A stretch of DNA of 64,000 nt from Pelobates cultripes (taxonomy: Eukaryota > Chordata > Amphibia > Anura > Pelobatidae), in NCBI GenBank assembly GCA_933207985.1, contig OW240917.1, positions 114,436,685-114,500,684 on the forward strand, in the 5' to 3' direction. Made by a program: the position numbers and the translations under genes. Each line of letters starts with the position of its first letter. The stretch's first letter is position 1. Below, piece by piece: positions 35,227-47,967 of this stretch. The notes below the pieces were generated by a model. The model was not told the origin of the DNA, made no database searches, and saw only the letters and a list, made by a program, of their open reading frames with translations.

Positions 35227-36719
35227 GGTGCTACATATATTTTCTTTTGCAAAATAATTAAAAAAATAAGCAACTCTAAGATTTGGAACAAACTGTAACT
35301 CATTCCTGAAGGTTTTTATTTGTTTATTTATTTTTATTTTTTATTTGTTTATGTATGTTGTTGGACTTTACACAATGTCATTCTCCATTCATTTTTTTTT
35401 TTAAATTTATTTATATTACTGTTATCAGGTTGGTCTGGTATGCCTTGCTTTTAAACAATGGAATGCATTCAATTACAAATACTTGTTCACTTCCTTTCTG
35501 TTAACATTTTTGTTTTCATTGTGGGCTGTCCTTCAAGAATTACCCCTTAGTCATTGCATGTCATTGGCAGCAGATGTATGGTTACTTGATGAATGTTGTC
35601 TCTGTCTATCCAGAAAACTGCATTTTATATAATATAGCATGTTCCACTGATGGCAATAATACACATACAGCTGCTTTTACTGTGGAAAAGCAAATTGTGA
35701 AAACACTTGGCTTTATGTATAGATTTTTTTTATATATATATATTGTCCTTATCTTTTCGTAACACATAAGTGTTCATAAATATATTTAGCACTCTCGTAA
35801 TTGAAGGCCGCTATCGCCTAGAGATCAATAACTGTGAAATATAGCCCAATGTGTCTTTTTTTTTTTTTAAATCTATTTTTATCCCTGCATTCTCACACCA
35901 CATTAGTTTCAGGTCAGATATTTCAGTAATTTGAAACAAGATTGCTTCTTACAGTACTGTGTGCGTTAGCGTTACTCGTCATGGAATGGACAAATCACAC
36001 ATTTTTATTTACAAAAAAGAGACATTGAGTAAATACCTTTGGTCTACATATAGATACGTAAATTATTGTATCTGTTACTCTAAAATCTAGAATTATATTC
36101 TAAAGAGCTGTCCTTGGCAGTGAAACATAAGACGTATCTCTTGCCCATTCTTCTTGATTCTTCATGTTAAAATGGGGAGGAAACATAAGTTTTATGTCTG
36201 CATATTTTCAGTGTTACATTATTTATGCCATCACTCCATTTGTGTGTTTTTTGGTTTTGTTTTTTCATGACTGTAATGTCATGTGAATTAGCATTGTTAC
36301 TGCTACAATGAGACCAGTCTTAGAACATTAGAATGTAAAGCAAGGGAGTATAAATTCTTAAGTTTTTTTTTTTTTTACTTCAGTCGTGATATAGGAAGTT
36401 TGGCTTTCATTTGTACTGTCTGCAGTATCATAAACCATGGGTGAGTGCTTTAAATAGTTTAAAAAGAAAGTAACACCCTTCTTTAATTTTATTACACAAA
36501 GCAAAATATACTTGCATTCAGTGGTTGTTTATTTGGTTTAAATCTCACATCTGCCCCTTGTTTCTCTTGCCACAACTTTTTCAATCTGGTGTTTATGTAT
36601 AAGTTTCCATCAGGGACTAATTGTCTACCTCTTTAAGTGAACAACCTCTATGTCAGACACTCTGTGCTTTGGTACCAGCTTTCAGTTTGTGACAGTGCGA
36701 CCTTTTATTTTTCACTCTA

Positions 36720-38115
36720 CACTGATCAGCCACAACATTAAAACCACTGATGGGTGAAGTGAATATCATTCATTATATTGTTACAATGTCACTTGTCAAT
36801 GCGTGGAATTTATTAGGCAGCAAGTGAACAGTCAGTTCTTGAATTTCATATTTTAAAGTAGGTAAAAAAAAGGCAAGCAGAAAGATCTGAGTGACTTTGA
36901 CAAGGGACAAGTAGTGATGACTAGACAACTTGGTCAAAGCATCTCCAAAACGTCAAGTCTTGTAAATTGTTCCTGATATGCAGTAGTTAGTACCTACCAA
37001 AAGTGGTGAAAGGAAGGATAACCAGTGAACTGGCTTCGGGGGTGTCCAAGGCTCATTGATGTATGCGGGGAGCAAGGCTAGCCCATCTGTTCCGACCATA
37101 TAGAAGAGCTACTGCAGTTTAAATTGCTGAAACATGTAACGGGAAACTATAGTCACCAGAACAACTACAGCTTAACCTTTTCATAGGCAGTATTTACTTT
37201 GCTGGCTCGTAACACCTCTAGTGGCAGTCACTGGGCCACTGGGCCACTGGAGGTGCTTCCTGTCTCAGTGCTGCACTGATGTTCAGCATCTCCACACTCT
37301 TCATGGAGATGCTGAACATCACCCTTGGAGGATGCAATAATTGATTGCATCAATGCATCTCTAAAAGATCTAAAAACATTGGATTGGCTGAAATATCAAG
37401 ATTGATGTCAGCCATGGATGTGGGGCAGGCATAGGTGAGACAGGCTTGGCATGGGGGGGAAAATGTGAGTAAATTAGCTTTTTCCATGTATTCGGAATGG
37501 GGCAGGCCACCTTAACAGCCACACCAACACTATGTCTGGAATATATGTTTGTATTCCTGACCGTATATTCTCCCTTTAATGCTGGCCATGAAAGGAAAGG
37601 GTCAGAACACAGAATGCATTGTGATTTGCTGCAGACGTGCGCATCAGAACTTAACCATGTAACAAAAAGGTTGCCTGGTCTGATGATTCACATTTTCTTT
37701 TAGATCAGATGGTTGGGTGCATGTGCATCATTTACCTGGTGAAAAGATGGCAACAGGATGCAATATGGGAAGAAGATAGGCCGATGGAGGCAGTATTATG
37801 CTCTCTGCAATGTTCTGCTGGGAAACTTTGGGTCCTGGCATGCATGTGGCTGTTACTTTGACACGTAAAACCTACCTAGAGATTGTTGCAGACCACGTAC
37901 ACCCCTTCGTGACAATGGTGGTCCCAGATGGCAGTGGGCATTGCATTGTCTGTCTGTCTGATATGCTGGAACAAAAAATCTAATCAATGGAGGCCCCAAC
38001 TTGCATGACGGAAAGGATCTGATGCTAATCCAAGAGGTCTTGTGAATTCCAGGTCTTGATTCATCAGAATTGGTTTGGCAGCACCAGGAGGATATTGGGT
38101 ATGTGATTTTAATCA
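36720..38115 (+). pseudogene. Decayed Tc1-like transposon with nested TTAA MITE (copy B)
   Basis: Counterpart of 21239-22625, starting after TA with CACTGATCAGCCACAACATT. The nested MITE occupies 37136-37579 and has an extra GGGCCACT near 37235 compared with copy A. Same internal deletion and missing right end. Confidence 0.8.
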
Positions 38116-38509
38116 AGGAGAGTACTGACACTTTTTTACCGTGAAGAAGTAAAAAGGTGTTTTGTTTTGTTTGTGTCACTTTAGTATAATGCAGTCTGAT
38201 CCACTGAGAGTACAAATCACTTTAATTGAAATCCTAAGCAGACCTTGTGTAAGGAGAAAAAAGAAATTTACTGTGTGAAATGTTGCTTCAATCATAGGAT
38301 GCAGTGATTTACTTTTTTAACAATGCAAAGAGAGCAGTTTCTTGTAATACTCAATTGTGTGGGTGTTTACAGCTGAAACAACCAAATAGTTCTCTTTATC
38401 TCTCTCTCAAAAACCCCCCCACATAATGTAATTTTGAGAGGTAATGGTTTTTGCCCTCAAAATTACACTTTTCACAAACAAAATCCCAAACTGTACTTAA
38501 AAAAATAAA

Positions 38510-38552
<43 letters not shown>

Positions 38553-38692
38553 GCATGCCGGACAAGATGTGCACCTACTCTATGTAAATGGTAAATATGA
38601 AAATGTGTATGTGTGTGTGTATATATATATACACACACACATTTTCATATTTACCATTTACATAGAGTAGGTGCACATCTTGTCCGGCATGC
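38553..38692. repeat. 140-bp near-perfect palindrome (copy B)
   Basis: From GCATGCCGGACAAGATG to its complement. The centre TGTGTGTGTATATATATATA and ACACACACACA also pairs, so the arms are nearly 70 bp with almost no loop. It sits right of an AT tract. Confidence 0.95.
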
Positions 38693-39209
38693 GTGTGTAA
38701 AGGATATAGATTTTATTAGAGTGGAACAGTGACCATATTCATTAACATGGTAACTAGAATTAAAAGTTTAAAGCCATATGTAAAGTCTGTGGCAAACAAA
38801 TTATAGAACGGTTTCATCCTGCTCTTACTGAACAAGATGCTTATAAATAGTTTTTATATTTTCATTTCTGAATGTTTTTGTCGTTTTTTTTTTTTTTTTT
38901 CTTTCTGCAAAATATGGTATGGAAGGAGTATTTATACACTGCATTTTGTATAAAGTTATTTAAAATGGGAAGTTATGTGTAATAAAAATGTATTTTATTC
39001 AGTTTCAAAATCTAGTGTTCCAAAACTTATCTGATGCTTCCATCTGATTAACATGCTTTTTATATTTTATATGATTTTAGACATTAAACACTTGGGTAGG
39101 TTTGTTCACTTCCTAATGTTATAAATAACCTGCTCCCTAAATTAAGATTTTGCTTACCTCAAATCCAGCTGATATATAATAAAAAATCTTATATTTGGAA
39201 AAAATAAAT

Positions 39210-39420
39210 TGTTTTTCTCACACCTCCTGGGTGTTATGCTCATTCCTCATTCTCGGGTCCTCTACCAGAGGCCTGGTAGTTAAGGGTTCTACACAGTATC
39301 TTAGCTGTTCCTGGAGCTGTACTCTTCTGGACCACGTTCTACCTGGAATATGTTAAAGCCAATCCCCCCAACTTGGGAGTCACAGCCCCGAGTGCTCCTA
39401 TCACAACTGGGACTACTACT
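39210..39420 (-). pseudogene. 3' tail of R4-like retrotransposon (copy B)
   Basis: Counterpart of 23850-24049. The 34-bp segment at the break is 39387-39420, repeated at 44572-44605 in the main body. Confidence 0.7.
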
Positions 39421-39653
39421 ATATAATAATAATAATAATAATACTATACAATACACAAGATCTAGTGCATTCACCCATCCACTAGCAACTTCTTTTTTTT
39501 TTTTTTTTTACCCCTAACTTAGGCAAAAATAATGGGGGTTTAGTTACAGTTTATGATCAAAAATTGCATAAGCCTACCCCAACGTCAGTGTACCCCATTT
39601 TCCAGGTCCTACTCTAGCAACCTAATGTCTGCTCTTATGAGATTAACCCACTT

Positions 39654-40441
39654 ACTGGGGGGAGAAGGGGGAAACTTGGTTTGGTATGGTTTGTTTAGGA
39701 GGGTTGCCAGGAGAAAGCCTCTTCTGTCGAAAAAAATAAAATAAGTGGCAGCACAGGTTAGGTTTGCAAAGTTGCATCTGAACAAACCACAAGTCTTCTG
39801 GAACAATGTCCTTGGAACAGGCAAGACCAATGTGGAAATGTTCAACCATAAGGCCTCACCTCATACCAACTGTCAAACACAATGGTGGAGGGGTGATGAT
39901 TTTGGCTTGTTTTGCAGCCACAGGATCTGGGAAGTTTGCAGACATTGAGTCGACCATGAACTCCTCTGTATACCAAAGTATTCTAGAGTTTGACCATCAA
40001 GGTGTTGCAGTGGTTCAGTCATAGCCCAGACCTCAATCAGATTGAAATGCTGTGACGGGACCGTAAGAGAGCTGCGGATAAACAAATGCCAGCAATCCTC
40101 AATGAACTGAAGCAACGTTGGAAAGGAGGGTGGACCCAAATTCCTCCAAATCAATGGGAGAGTCATACACAATTCAATTACTTCAAATTATTGCTGCTAA
40201 AGGTGATTCTACAAGGCCTTTTCCCATGACTTCCCAAATATAACCCCCTAGAAATCAGGTTTATTGCCAAAATGTACAGACTTTCAGCTGTTCTCAATGA
40301 ACAAATGAAACAAAAGCAACTGAAATAGCTCTACACAACAAATGTTTTTGAGTGGTTTTCCCAAATTCAACTGAAAATGGTACTCATAATGACTTCTCCA
40401 GTCTCAAAAACATTCAACCCCCTGAATAGAATCCCTCACAA
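39654..40441 (+). pseudogene. Tc1-like fragments present only in copy B
   Basis: The first part (about 39730-40250) encodes pieces of a Tc1-like transposase: FAKLHLNKPQVFWNNVL, a GGGVMILACFA-type block, STMNSSVYQSILE, then a C-terminal IIAAKG-type end. It has stops, and the first catalytic Asp region reads Thr-Gly-Lys instead of Thr-Asp-Glu. The second part (about 40250-40441) is the left terminal inverted repeat of the next Tc1-like element, matching 41570-41745 in reverse. Copy A joins 24298 directly to 24299 at this place. Confidence 0.8.
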
Positions 40442-41745
40442 CAGCACAAATATGCAAAACAGGTGTTGTCTCAAGCACACCTTATGGAACTAATCAATCA
40501 GCTTCATTATTTGCAACAGGTGTGCTTGAGCTGGAACACTTGAAATACCTGAACTAGCTAGGGGTTTGTTGAGTGTCATGGTTGACTTCATGTTAGAAAT
40601 ATGGTTAAGTCAAAAGAATGATCCACAAAGTTAATAGGAGATAACATTGCCCTTCACAAACAAGGAACAGGATACAAAAGGATAGGGAAGGCACTGTTGG
40701 AAGTATAGTTCACAAGTTTAAAGTTGAAGGAACAGTGGTTACACTGCCTGGATGGGGCAAAAAAAGGAAGCTATCTATGGCTACAATTAGATTTCTGAGA
40801 AGGCAGGTTGTGAAAAACACTTGAGTGACCACAAGACTTGGTGGCAACAATCACTGAGGTTTCAGCGAGCTCAGTAAGGTGCGTACTAAATGCAGAAGGT
40901 TTTCATGCCAGAACTCCAAAATGTACACCACTACTAATCCAAAAGCGCAAAAAAAGAATTTTCAGATATGCTCAAAATCATATAAATAAGTAAATAGAAG
41001 TTTAAATAGAAGTTTTGGAATACAGTGCTGTGGAGTGATGAAACAAAACTAGAACTTTTCGGCCCAGTGGATCAGCGCTATGTCTGGGGGAAGAAGAATG
41101 AACCATACACTGAAAAGAACACTCTGCCTACAGTTAAGCATGGTGGTGGCTCAGTGATATTCTAGAGTTGGTTTGCCCTCTCTGGCATGGGAAATCTGCA
41201 GCATGTGGAAGGCAAGATGGATTCATTGAGGTATCAGGAAATCCTAAAAGAAAATGTAATGCTGTCTGTGAGGAAGCTGAAGCTTGGGCGTCATTGGACC
41301 TTCCAATAAGACAATGATCCCAAGCATACGTCAAGAAGTCCTGCAGTGGCCATCAGTTACCTGAATTGAACCCCATAGAAAATCTCTGGTGGAGTTTTAA
41401 GAAGGTGGTTGCAGCACACGATCCTTAATATATTCCTGAACTGGAGGTCATTGCTCATGAGCAATGGGTGAAGATTCCTCAGTAATGCTGCCAGAAGCTA
41501 GTGTCTGGCTATGCATCTTGTTTGTTGCAGGTCATAACCACAAAAGGGTGCTCTAAGGGTGACTAAAGATGCTTGCCATGAAGGGGATGAATAATTTGAA
41601 GACTAGAAAATTCATTATAAGTTGCATTTTCTTTCTTTTTGCTTTCTTTGAATTTGGAGAAACCACTCAAAGCATTTATGGTGTTGCGCTATTTCAATTG
41701 CTTTTGTTTCATTTGTTCATTGCAAACAGCTTAAAGTCTGTACCT
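40250..41745 (+). pseudogene. Tc1-like transposon with both long terminal repeats (copy B)
   Basis: Counterpart of 24299-25600 but with the left terminal repeat intact. The inverted repeats are about 170-190 bp, recognisable by TTGTTTCATTTGTTCATTG and its complement. The transposase has the same stops and frameshifts as copy A. TVKHGGGSV is intact here where copy A reads TVKHCGGSV. Confidence 0.8.
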
Positions 41746-42565
41746 AGGCAGCGAGCTTGCATGGTGGAGCTGATGGTAGCACCGTTGACTTGGAGGGAGA
41801 CATATACAGGAGTAGCAACACATGAGGGAGGAAAGACCAGAATTTCAGTTTTGGTCAAGTTGAATTTAAGGAAGTGGGCAGCCATCCAGTTAGAAATAGC
41901 AGAGAGGCAGTCAGAGACACTAGTCAAGAGGGACGGGGAGAGATCAGGGAAGGACAAATACATTTGCATGTCATCTAGGGGGAGTGGTAGATTATATAAA
42001 TTCTTAAAGGAGTGGGTTTAAATAGGCGGACAGTGTGTACTTCAAAAGAATAGGGCAAGGAAGAGTTATGATTGGTTGAAAGGTACATTGAGGGGAGAGA
42101 AGGATCCCTTCACCACCTCCTTTGCAGTTGAGTCTGGGAGTTTGAGAGAATTGTAGCCTACCAAAACATAAAGAGGCAGGAGTAGCGCTATCAGAGGGGG
42201 ACAGCCAGGTCTCTGTAAGTGCCAGTAGTGTGAGTGAGTTTGAGATGAAAAAGTAGTGTATGGCTGTTGATTTTAAATTACTGCAGATGGAGCGGGCATT
42301 CCAAAGTGCACACTGAATGTTGGTAAGTGAGGGTAAAGGGCAGGGTATTGTGATGAGGTTTGTGGGGTTTCTGGTTTTCTTAATGTGTGTAGAGAAGGTG
42401 AAGGGCCCTGGGTTGGGAGAGACATCACCAGCTGCTAGAAGCAGGAGGAAAGAAAGTGACAGGAGGTGTGTGGGTTTTGTATGCATGGGGTCTAGGATGA
42501 GATCGATTGTGGGTAAGAGTCAGAGAGTAAAAAAATGAGTGCAAGGCATGAGATGAGCAAAGGGG
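41746..42565 (-). pseudogene. Internally deleted L2/CR1-type LINE ORF2 (copy B)
   Basis: Counterpart of 25601-26420: endonuclease N-terminus (42486-42004) joined to the RT region after the active site (about 41977-41755), with the same deletion junction. One visible change in the RT part is Val-Ser-Val to Val-Tyr-Val. Confidence 0.8.
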
Positions 42566-42891
42566 GGAGGGGGGTGTAGCAGAGAAGGGCACATGTGGAT
42601 GGGGGGATGAGTGAAGTGGGTGTAAGGAGAGATTTTATACTGAGGGAGAAGTTGGAAATAAAGAGGAGGAGAAGACTTTGCTAAACTGGGAAAAAGTAAA
42701 TTGGAAATAATTGGAATATTAAGAGCAGGTGGAGGTAGGGTAAATATTAAGTTTTATGGGTTAAGAAAGTGCAGGAGTGTACTAATAAGAGGCAGTGTGT
42801 ACACCTGTTATTTTTACTTATCTAAAATTTGAGTCGGACGGACAATCTATAAATGTAATGAGTATGCGGTGTGGTGGTGAGGGGAGGGCGG

Positions 42892-43430
42892 CAGCGGCAT
42901 ACATAGCGCGGTCGCAGCTGTAACCGGGCCCGTCACTCCAGGGGGCCCGGCCTGCAATGTGTTGCGGCCCTGTCCACGCGGTATAATTGCCGGGACCGGG
43001 CCCCCTCTGATGATGTCAGACGCTGGGAGGAAGTGACTGCCACGGTCATTCCTCCCAGCAACCACCAGAAGCCCGCGCGGGAGGAAGCAGACCCATCAAC
43101 CCATCAACCTGAGCCACTGGACCCCAGGGAAGTCACCCTCCTGCACCTAAAAGGTAGGTAATAGGAGGGTGACTAAAATATTTTGCGTGTATGTATGTGT
43201 GTCTCTGTGTATGTGACTGTGTCTGTATGTATCTGTGTGTATGTGTGTGTCTATGTATGTGTCTGTGTGTGTTTGTGTGTGCGTCTCTGTGTGTGTGTGT
43301 CTATGTATTTCTGTGTGTGTCTGTATGGGGTGGCGGTGGGGGAGATGTGGTGGCGGTGGGGGGGATAGGGGGGGGGGGGCCCCATGGATCAGTTTTGCAC
43401 CGGGGCCCCGTGGTTGTGTGTACGCCACTG
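42892..43430 (+). mobile_element. Complete hAT MITE with 8-bp TSD (copy B)
   Basis: Counterpart of 26749-27286. GAGGGCGG is duplicated at 42884-42891 and 43431-43438. Small differences occur in the TG and G-rich runs. Confidence 0.92.
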
Positions 43431-43844
43431 GAGGGCGGGTATCAAACTTTCTTACAGCAATATTGGGGCTTGATAATTCTGAAATCAGGCTATTGAATAA
43501 AGATATGTGAGGGTCAGATAGGCTTGCAATAAAGCTGAGGGAGGGGGATATGTATCTAGGCACAGAGATGAAGGGATAGTTATTCAAATAAAAAACAAAC
43601 ATATCAATAAAAGAAGGGAGGGGTCAGAGGTCAGTCAGAAATCAGAGGGGAAATAGAGGAATACATATAGGTGAATAAAACCATTACATACAGGGCTAGC
43701 AAAACTACACTTTAGCATGACAGACAAGGTATAAAGGCAAGAAAATATACAATGCGCACAGCATATATAAAATAAAATGTACAGGGTGGTTAGATTAAAT
43801 ATAAATGATGCTGTGCAGGATAGAGTCTTAGTGTAGTCTTCCAA

Positions 43845-44571
43845 AAGGCTACCTTTGCTTAGTGCAGACGATCAGCAGATGGAGCTCAGACGTTCGTAAT
43901 ATTTGTCTGAGGCCCCTAATTCTTGCAGGTGGTATAGCTGCCCATTCGTCTTGGGAAAATGTCTCCAGGTCATGCAAAGTCTTTGGTTGTCACGTTTGAT
44001 ATCTCCCCAGAGTGGCTCGATAATATTAATGTCAGGAGACTATGCTGTCCACTCCAAAAGCTTCACCTTTTTCTGCTGTAACCACAGGAGGGTCAACTTG
44101 GCCTTGTGCTTAGGGTCATTGTCATGCTGGAAAGTCCAAGAGCGTCCCATGTGCAGGCTTCGTGCAGAAGAATGCAAATTGTCTGTCAGTATTTTCTGAT
44201 AACATGCTGCATTCATCTTGCCATCAATTTTCACAAGATTCTCAGTGCCTCAAAACATCAAGATTCCACACACACTCAAAACATCAGTGAGCCACCACCA
44301 TGCTTCACAGTGGGGATGGTATTGTTTTCACTATAGGCCTTGTTGATCCTTCTATAAATATAACGCTTATGGTTGTTACTATAAAGCTCTATTTTGGTCT
44401 TGTTATTCTAAATTACAGTCTGCCAGAAGCTGTGAGGCATGTCAAGGTGGTGTTGGGCATATTGTAACTGGCTTTTTTGTGGCATTGGTGCAGTACAGGT
44501 TTCTTTCTGGCAACTCGACCGTGCAGCTCATTTTTGTTCAAGTATTGTGCTCCTTGAAATAACCACACAGT
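43845..44571 (-). pseudogene. Tc1-like transposase C-terminal half (copy B)
   Basis: Counterpart of 27700-28427, with the same in-frame stop before SPDINIIEPLW and the same abrupt junction with the R4-like body. Confidence 0.8.
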
Positions 44572-46834
44572 CCCGAGTGCTCCTATCACAACTGGGACTA
44601 CTACTGCCTTCACTTTCCACATTCTTCTAGTTCTTCTTTCAGTCCTTGGTTTTTGTCCACCTTCTCATGTTCCTTCTTCCTGATGTTATAGTCACTGGAT
44701 ATTGCCACATCCACCATGACTGCAGTCTTTTGTTCCCTGTCTACTACCACGATGTCTGGTTGGTTGGTCAGCACTTGCTTGTCTGTCTGGATCTTGAATC
44801 CCCACAGGATCTTAGCCCTGTCATTCTCAACTACCCTTTGTAGTATCTCCCATCTGGACATAGGCAGGTCCAATCCATATTCTGTGCAGATGTTTCGGTA
44901 CACAATCCCAGCAACTTGGTTGTGTCTCTCTGTGTATGCTGTTCCTGCTAACATCTTGCATCTGGCTACTAGGTGCTGGACTGTCTCGGAGGCCTCTTTG
45001 CACAGTCTGCACTTTGCGTCTTGCCTGGTGTGGTAGACTCCAGCTTCTATTGATCTGGTGCCGAGTGCCTGCTCCTGTGCTGCTAGGATTGGTGCCTCAC
45101 TGCTGTCTTTCAGTCCTGCCTTTTCCAACCACTGGTATGATTTTGTCATGTGAGCCACATCCACTATCTGCTGGTGGTACACCCCATGGAGAGGATTGTC
45201 TTGCCAAGAACCTACTTTTTTTCTGCATCCTCGATCTGTGGAAGTCTCAGGCATGCCCTTAGCAGTTCATCTTTCGGAGCTATCTTTATGATGTACTTGT
45301 GGATGTTCAGTGTTTCATCCAGGACTGTGGCCTTGACACTCCTTCCTTCCGGCTAGTGTACAGTCTCTGGGTGCTGGGTTTCAGGTGGAATCCTACATTC
45401 ATAGTGAGTAGTTTCCTGGTCTTGACATCCATGGTGACCAGTTTTTCTCTTGGCCAGGTTATTATTCCAGCTGGGCACTTGATGACTGGTAGGACATATG
45501 TGTTGATGGCTTGGATCTTGTTCTTGCCATTGAGCTGAGACTTCAGGACCTGTCGGACTCTTTTGGAGGTACTTGGATGTTGCTATCCTCCTTGTCTCTT
45601 CCTCATGGTTGCCATGCGTTTGAGGTACCCCCAGGTACTTGTAGCTGTTCTCTACATCTTCTATTTGGCCTTCTGGAACTTCACCTCCTTCTGTCCTGAT
45701 CATCTTCCCTCTGTTTGCGATCATCCACCCACATTACTCTAGTCTGAAGGACATTCCAATGAGTCAATGTCTCGCTCATTCTTGGCATACAGCTTGATGT
45801 TGTCCATGTAGTGTAGGTGGCTGATGGTAGCTCCACTCTTGAACCTGTATTCGTATCCACTCTTGAACCTGTATTCGTATCCACTCTTCTTATAATCTGG
45901 CTAAGGGGGTTGAGGCCTATGCAGAACAGCATTGAGGATAGTGCATCAACTTGGTATATGCCACATTTAATGTTCACTTGAGTTATTGTCCTTGAATTGG
46001 CTTCTAGAGTTGTTTTCCACTTGCCCATCGAGTTCTTGGTGAAGGCTCTTATTGTCTTGCTGACCTTGTAGAGAGCCAAGCATTCCAGTATCCATTCTGT
46101 CATAGGCTTTCTTGTAGTCAATCCAGGCCGTACACAGATTGGTCTGTCTGGTCTTAGAATCCCTTGTGACTGCTTGGTCTACCAGTAGTTTGTGTTTTGA
46201 TCCTCTGGTGTTGTTTCCAATCCCCGGAGTATTGCCCTTGGATCTTGGAGGCCATGATGCCTGACAGGAGTTTCCATGTTGTGGGGAGGCAGGTTATTGC
46301 ATGGGGCTGTTCCCTTGTAAGGGTCCTTCATGACCAGTATTGTTATGCCTTGTGTTAGCCAGTCAGGGTGGGATTCTGTTGCTAGTAGCTGGTTCATTTG
46401 TGCTGCAAGGCATGCAGCGCTGTTAACTTCTTTATCCAGTAGTTGAGGATCATGTCAGGTCCTGGAGCTGACCATCTCTTTATGTGTGCTGGCAGCATGC
46501 AGTGGTCTGCTTTCAGGTCTCCTAGCCACTGGGCCTCCCAGATATTCTTCCAGTACTGTTCGGCCTCAGCTCTGGGTGGGTCTTGCGAGGAGATGTGGTG
46601 GTTACCCTGTAGCTGTGCATACACCTTGGATGGATCTTTGGTAAAGAGGGCATTGATTCTCTTAGCCTCTGCTTCTCTGGTGTATCTGCTCAGTCTGGTT
46701 GCCAGTACTGGCAGTCTTTGCTTAGCTGTTTCCAGCACCTCCAGTACGGGCATATCCTTGTACTTCCGCAGCAGCCAGGATCTATCTTTGATCTTTCCAC
46801 CTCTGTTAAGTTGATCCAGCTTGCTAACTTCCAT
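44572..46834 (-). pseudogene. R4-like non-LTR retrotransposon body (copy B)
   Basis: Counterpart of 28428-30714, with the same WIDYKKAYDRM motif A, the same Tyr-Met-Asp-Asn motif C and the same zinc finger and nuclease-like C-terminal block. The C-terminal segment is open for longer here (45254-44610, 214 codons), and an extra T near 45562 breaks the thumb segment. One 24-bp unit fewer than copy A. Confidence 0.75.
45833..45880 (-). repeat. 24-bp in-frame tandem repeat, 2 units (copy B)
   Basis: Two identical units at the site where copy A has three (29689-29760). Confidence 0.95.
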
Positions 46835-46839
46835 AATAT

Positions 46840-47100
46840 TTTGTAGTCTTTTGTAATATTTGATCAGGAAAAGAAAAAAAACTTTATTTTTTTTATTTTA
46901 ATTTTTTTCTTGTCCTGATGAAAGCTCCATGTGGGGGATGAAAGGTTGACACTTTTATATGGATTAAATAAAAGTTACATTTTACTTGAAAACTTCTATA
47001 AAGAACTTGGAGTGCGGTCCTTTCTGCTACATCTACATGACTTTGCAAGACCTGCACCGGGCATCATCGAATATTACCAGGAGTGCAAGCCCTTAATATA
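46840..47100 (+). repeat. Dispersed CTGATGA-hairpin repeat (copy B)
   Basis: Counterpart of 30720-30965, with a few extra A residues in the A-run near 46875. Confidence 0.45.
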
Positions 47101-47104
47101 GATA

Positions 47105-47162
<58 letters not shown>

Positions 47163-47967
47163 GTGTATATATGTATGTATGTATGTATGTATGTGTATAT
47201 ATGTATGTATGTGTATATATTTGTAGTGGGGGACAATAAGCCAAGTTATAGTAGTGGTGGTACAAGTCGGTTTTGGTGTACCGTAACCGACGTTCGGGTA
47301 GGCCTGTAAAAGAGGGCAAAAAGTTTAACTGTTTAATCCTTACTACGTGTTAATTATATATACTTTTTTTGTTTGTTCTTTTTTGTTAAAGGCACTCTTA
47401 CTTTAGATAGATATATATATATATATATATATATATAGGTAGGTATAGTCTGTTTTGAGAGTGTGATGTGATGACAGACCCCCATAATTTTCCATACCTG
47501 GAATATTTTAGCAAGCCCTAACTAGTTACATTTTACTGTCACATAGGACAGACTTGCTCCATTTGTTTTACACTATATTTTTATGTGAAACCTTTGACCA
47601 TTTGTGGAAACTGAGTCCCCAGCCTATGACACAACCTCCCCTGCAGTCATCAATTTGACAGATTGATGGCAGCCCCCATGTAGCTGGAATGCATCCCTCC
47701 AAGCTAGAAGCTGCTCTAAGCATGTCAGATGAAGCTTAGTAAGCAAGATAATGTTTTGAAAACCACTTTTGTATCTTGTAAGTGTAGTGGTTAGGAAGTA
47801 GATAACCCTAAATATTTTATTCTAGACCAATTTTTATAGATGTTAATGTAATTATGACTTCTTGTGTTTGTATATTTTGTTTATCTAGTAAGTCACAAGT
47901 AGTCATATTGCATACCTCCCAAATGTCCCTATTTAAGGACAACATCCTTCTGTACCACTTTGTTATT
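47101..47967 (+). other. AT/TATG microsatellites and unassigned intron
   Basis: (AT)n and (TATG)n at about 47118-47222 and a second AT run at about 47408-47437. The rest shows no gene or transposon end. Confidence 0.7.

Larger units (their letters stand above)
34343..47125 (+). repeat. Large direct duplication, copy B
   Basis: Matches copy A from 18872 and carries the same nested elements in the same order. Differences include 788 bp present only here (39654-40441), a shorter palindrome centre (38553-38692), a shorter (TAA)n run near 39421, and two instead of three 24-bp units (45833-45880). Similarity ends in the AT-rich tract near 47125. It lacks the 408-bp array that follows copy A. Confidence 0.95.
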
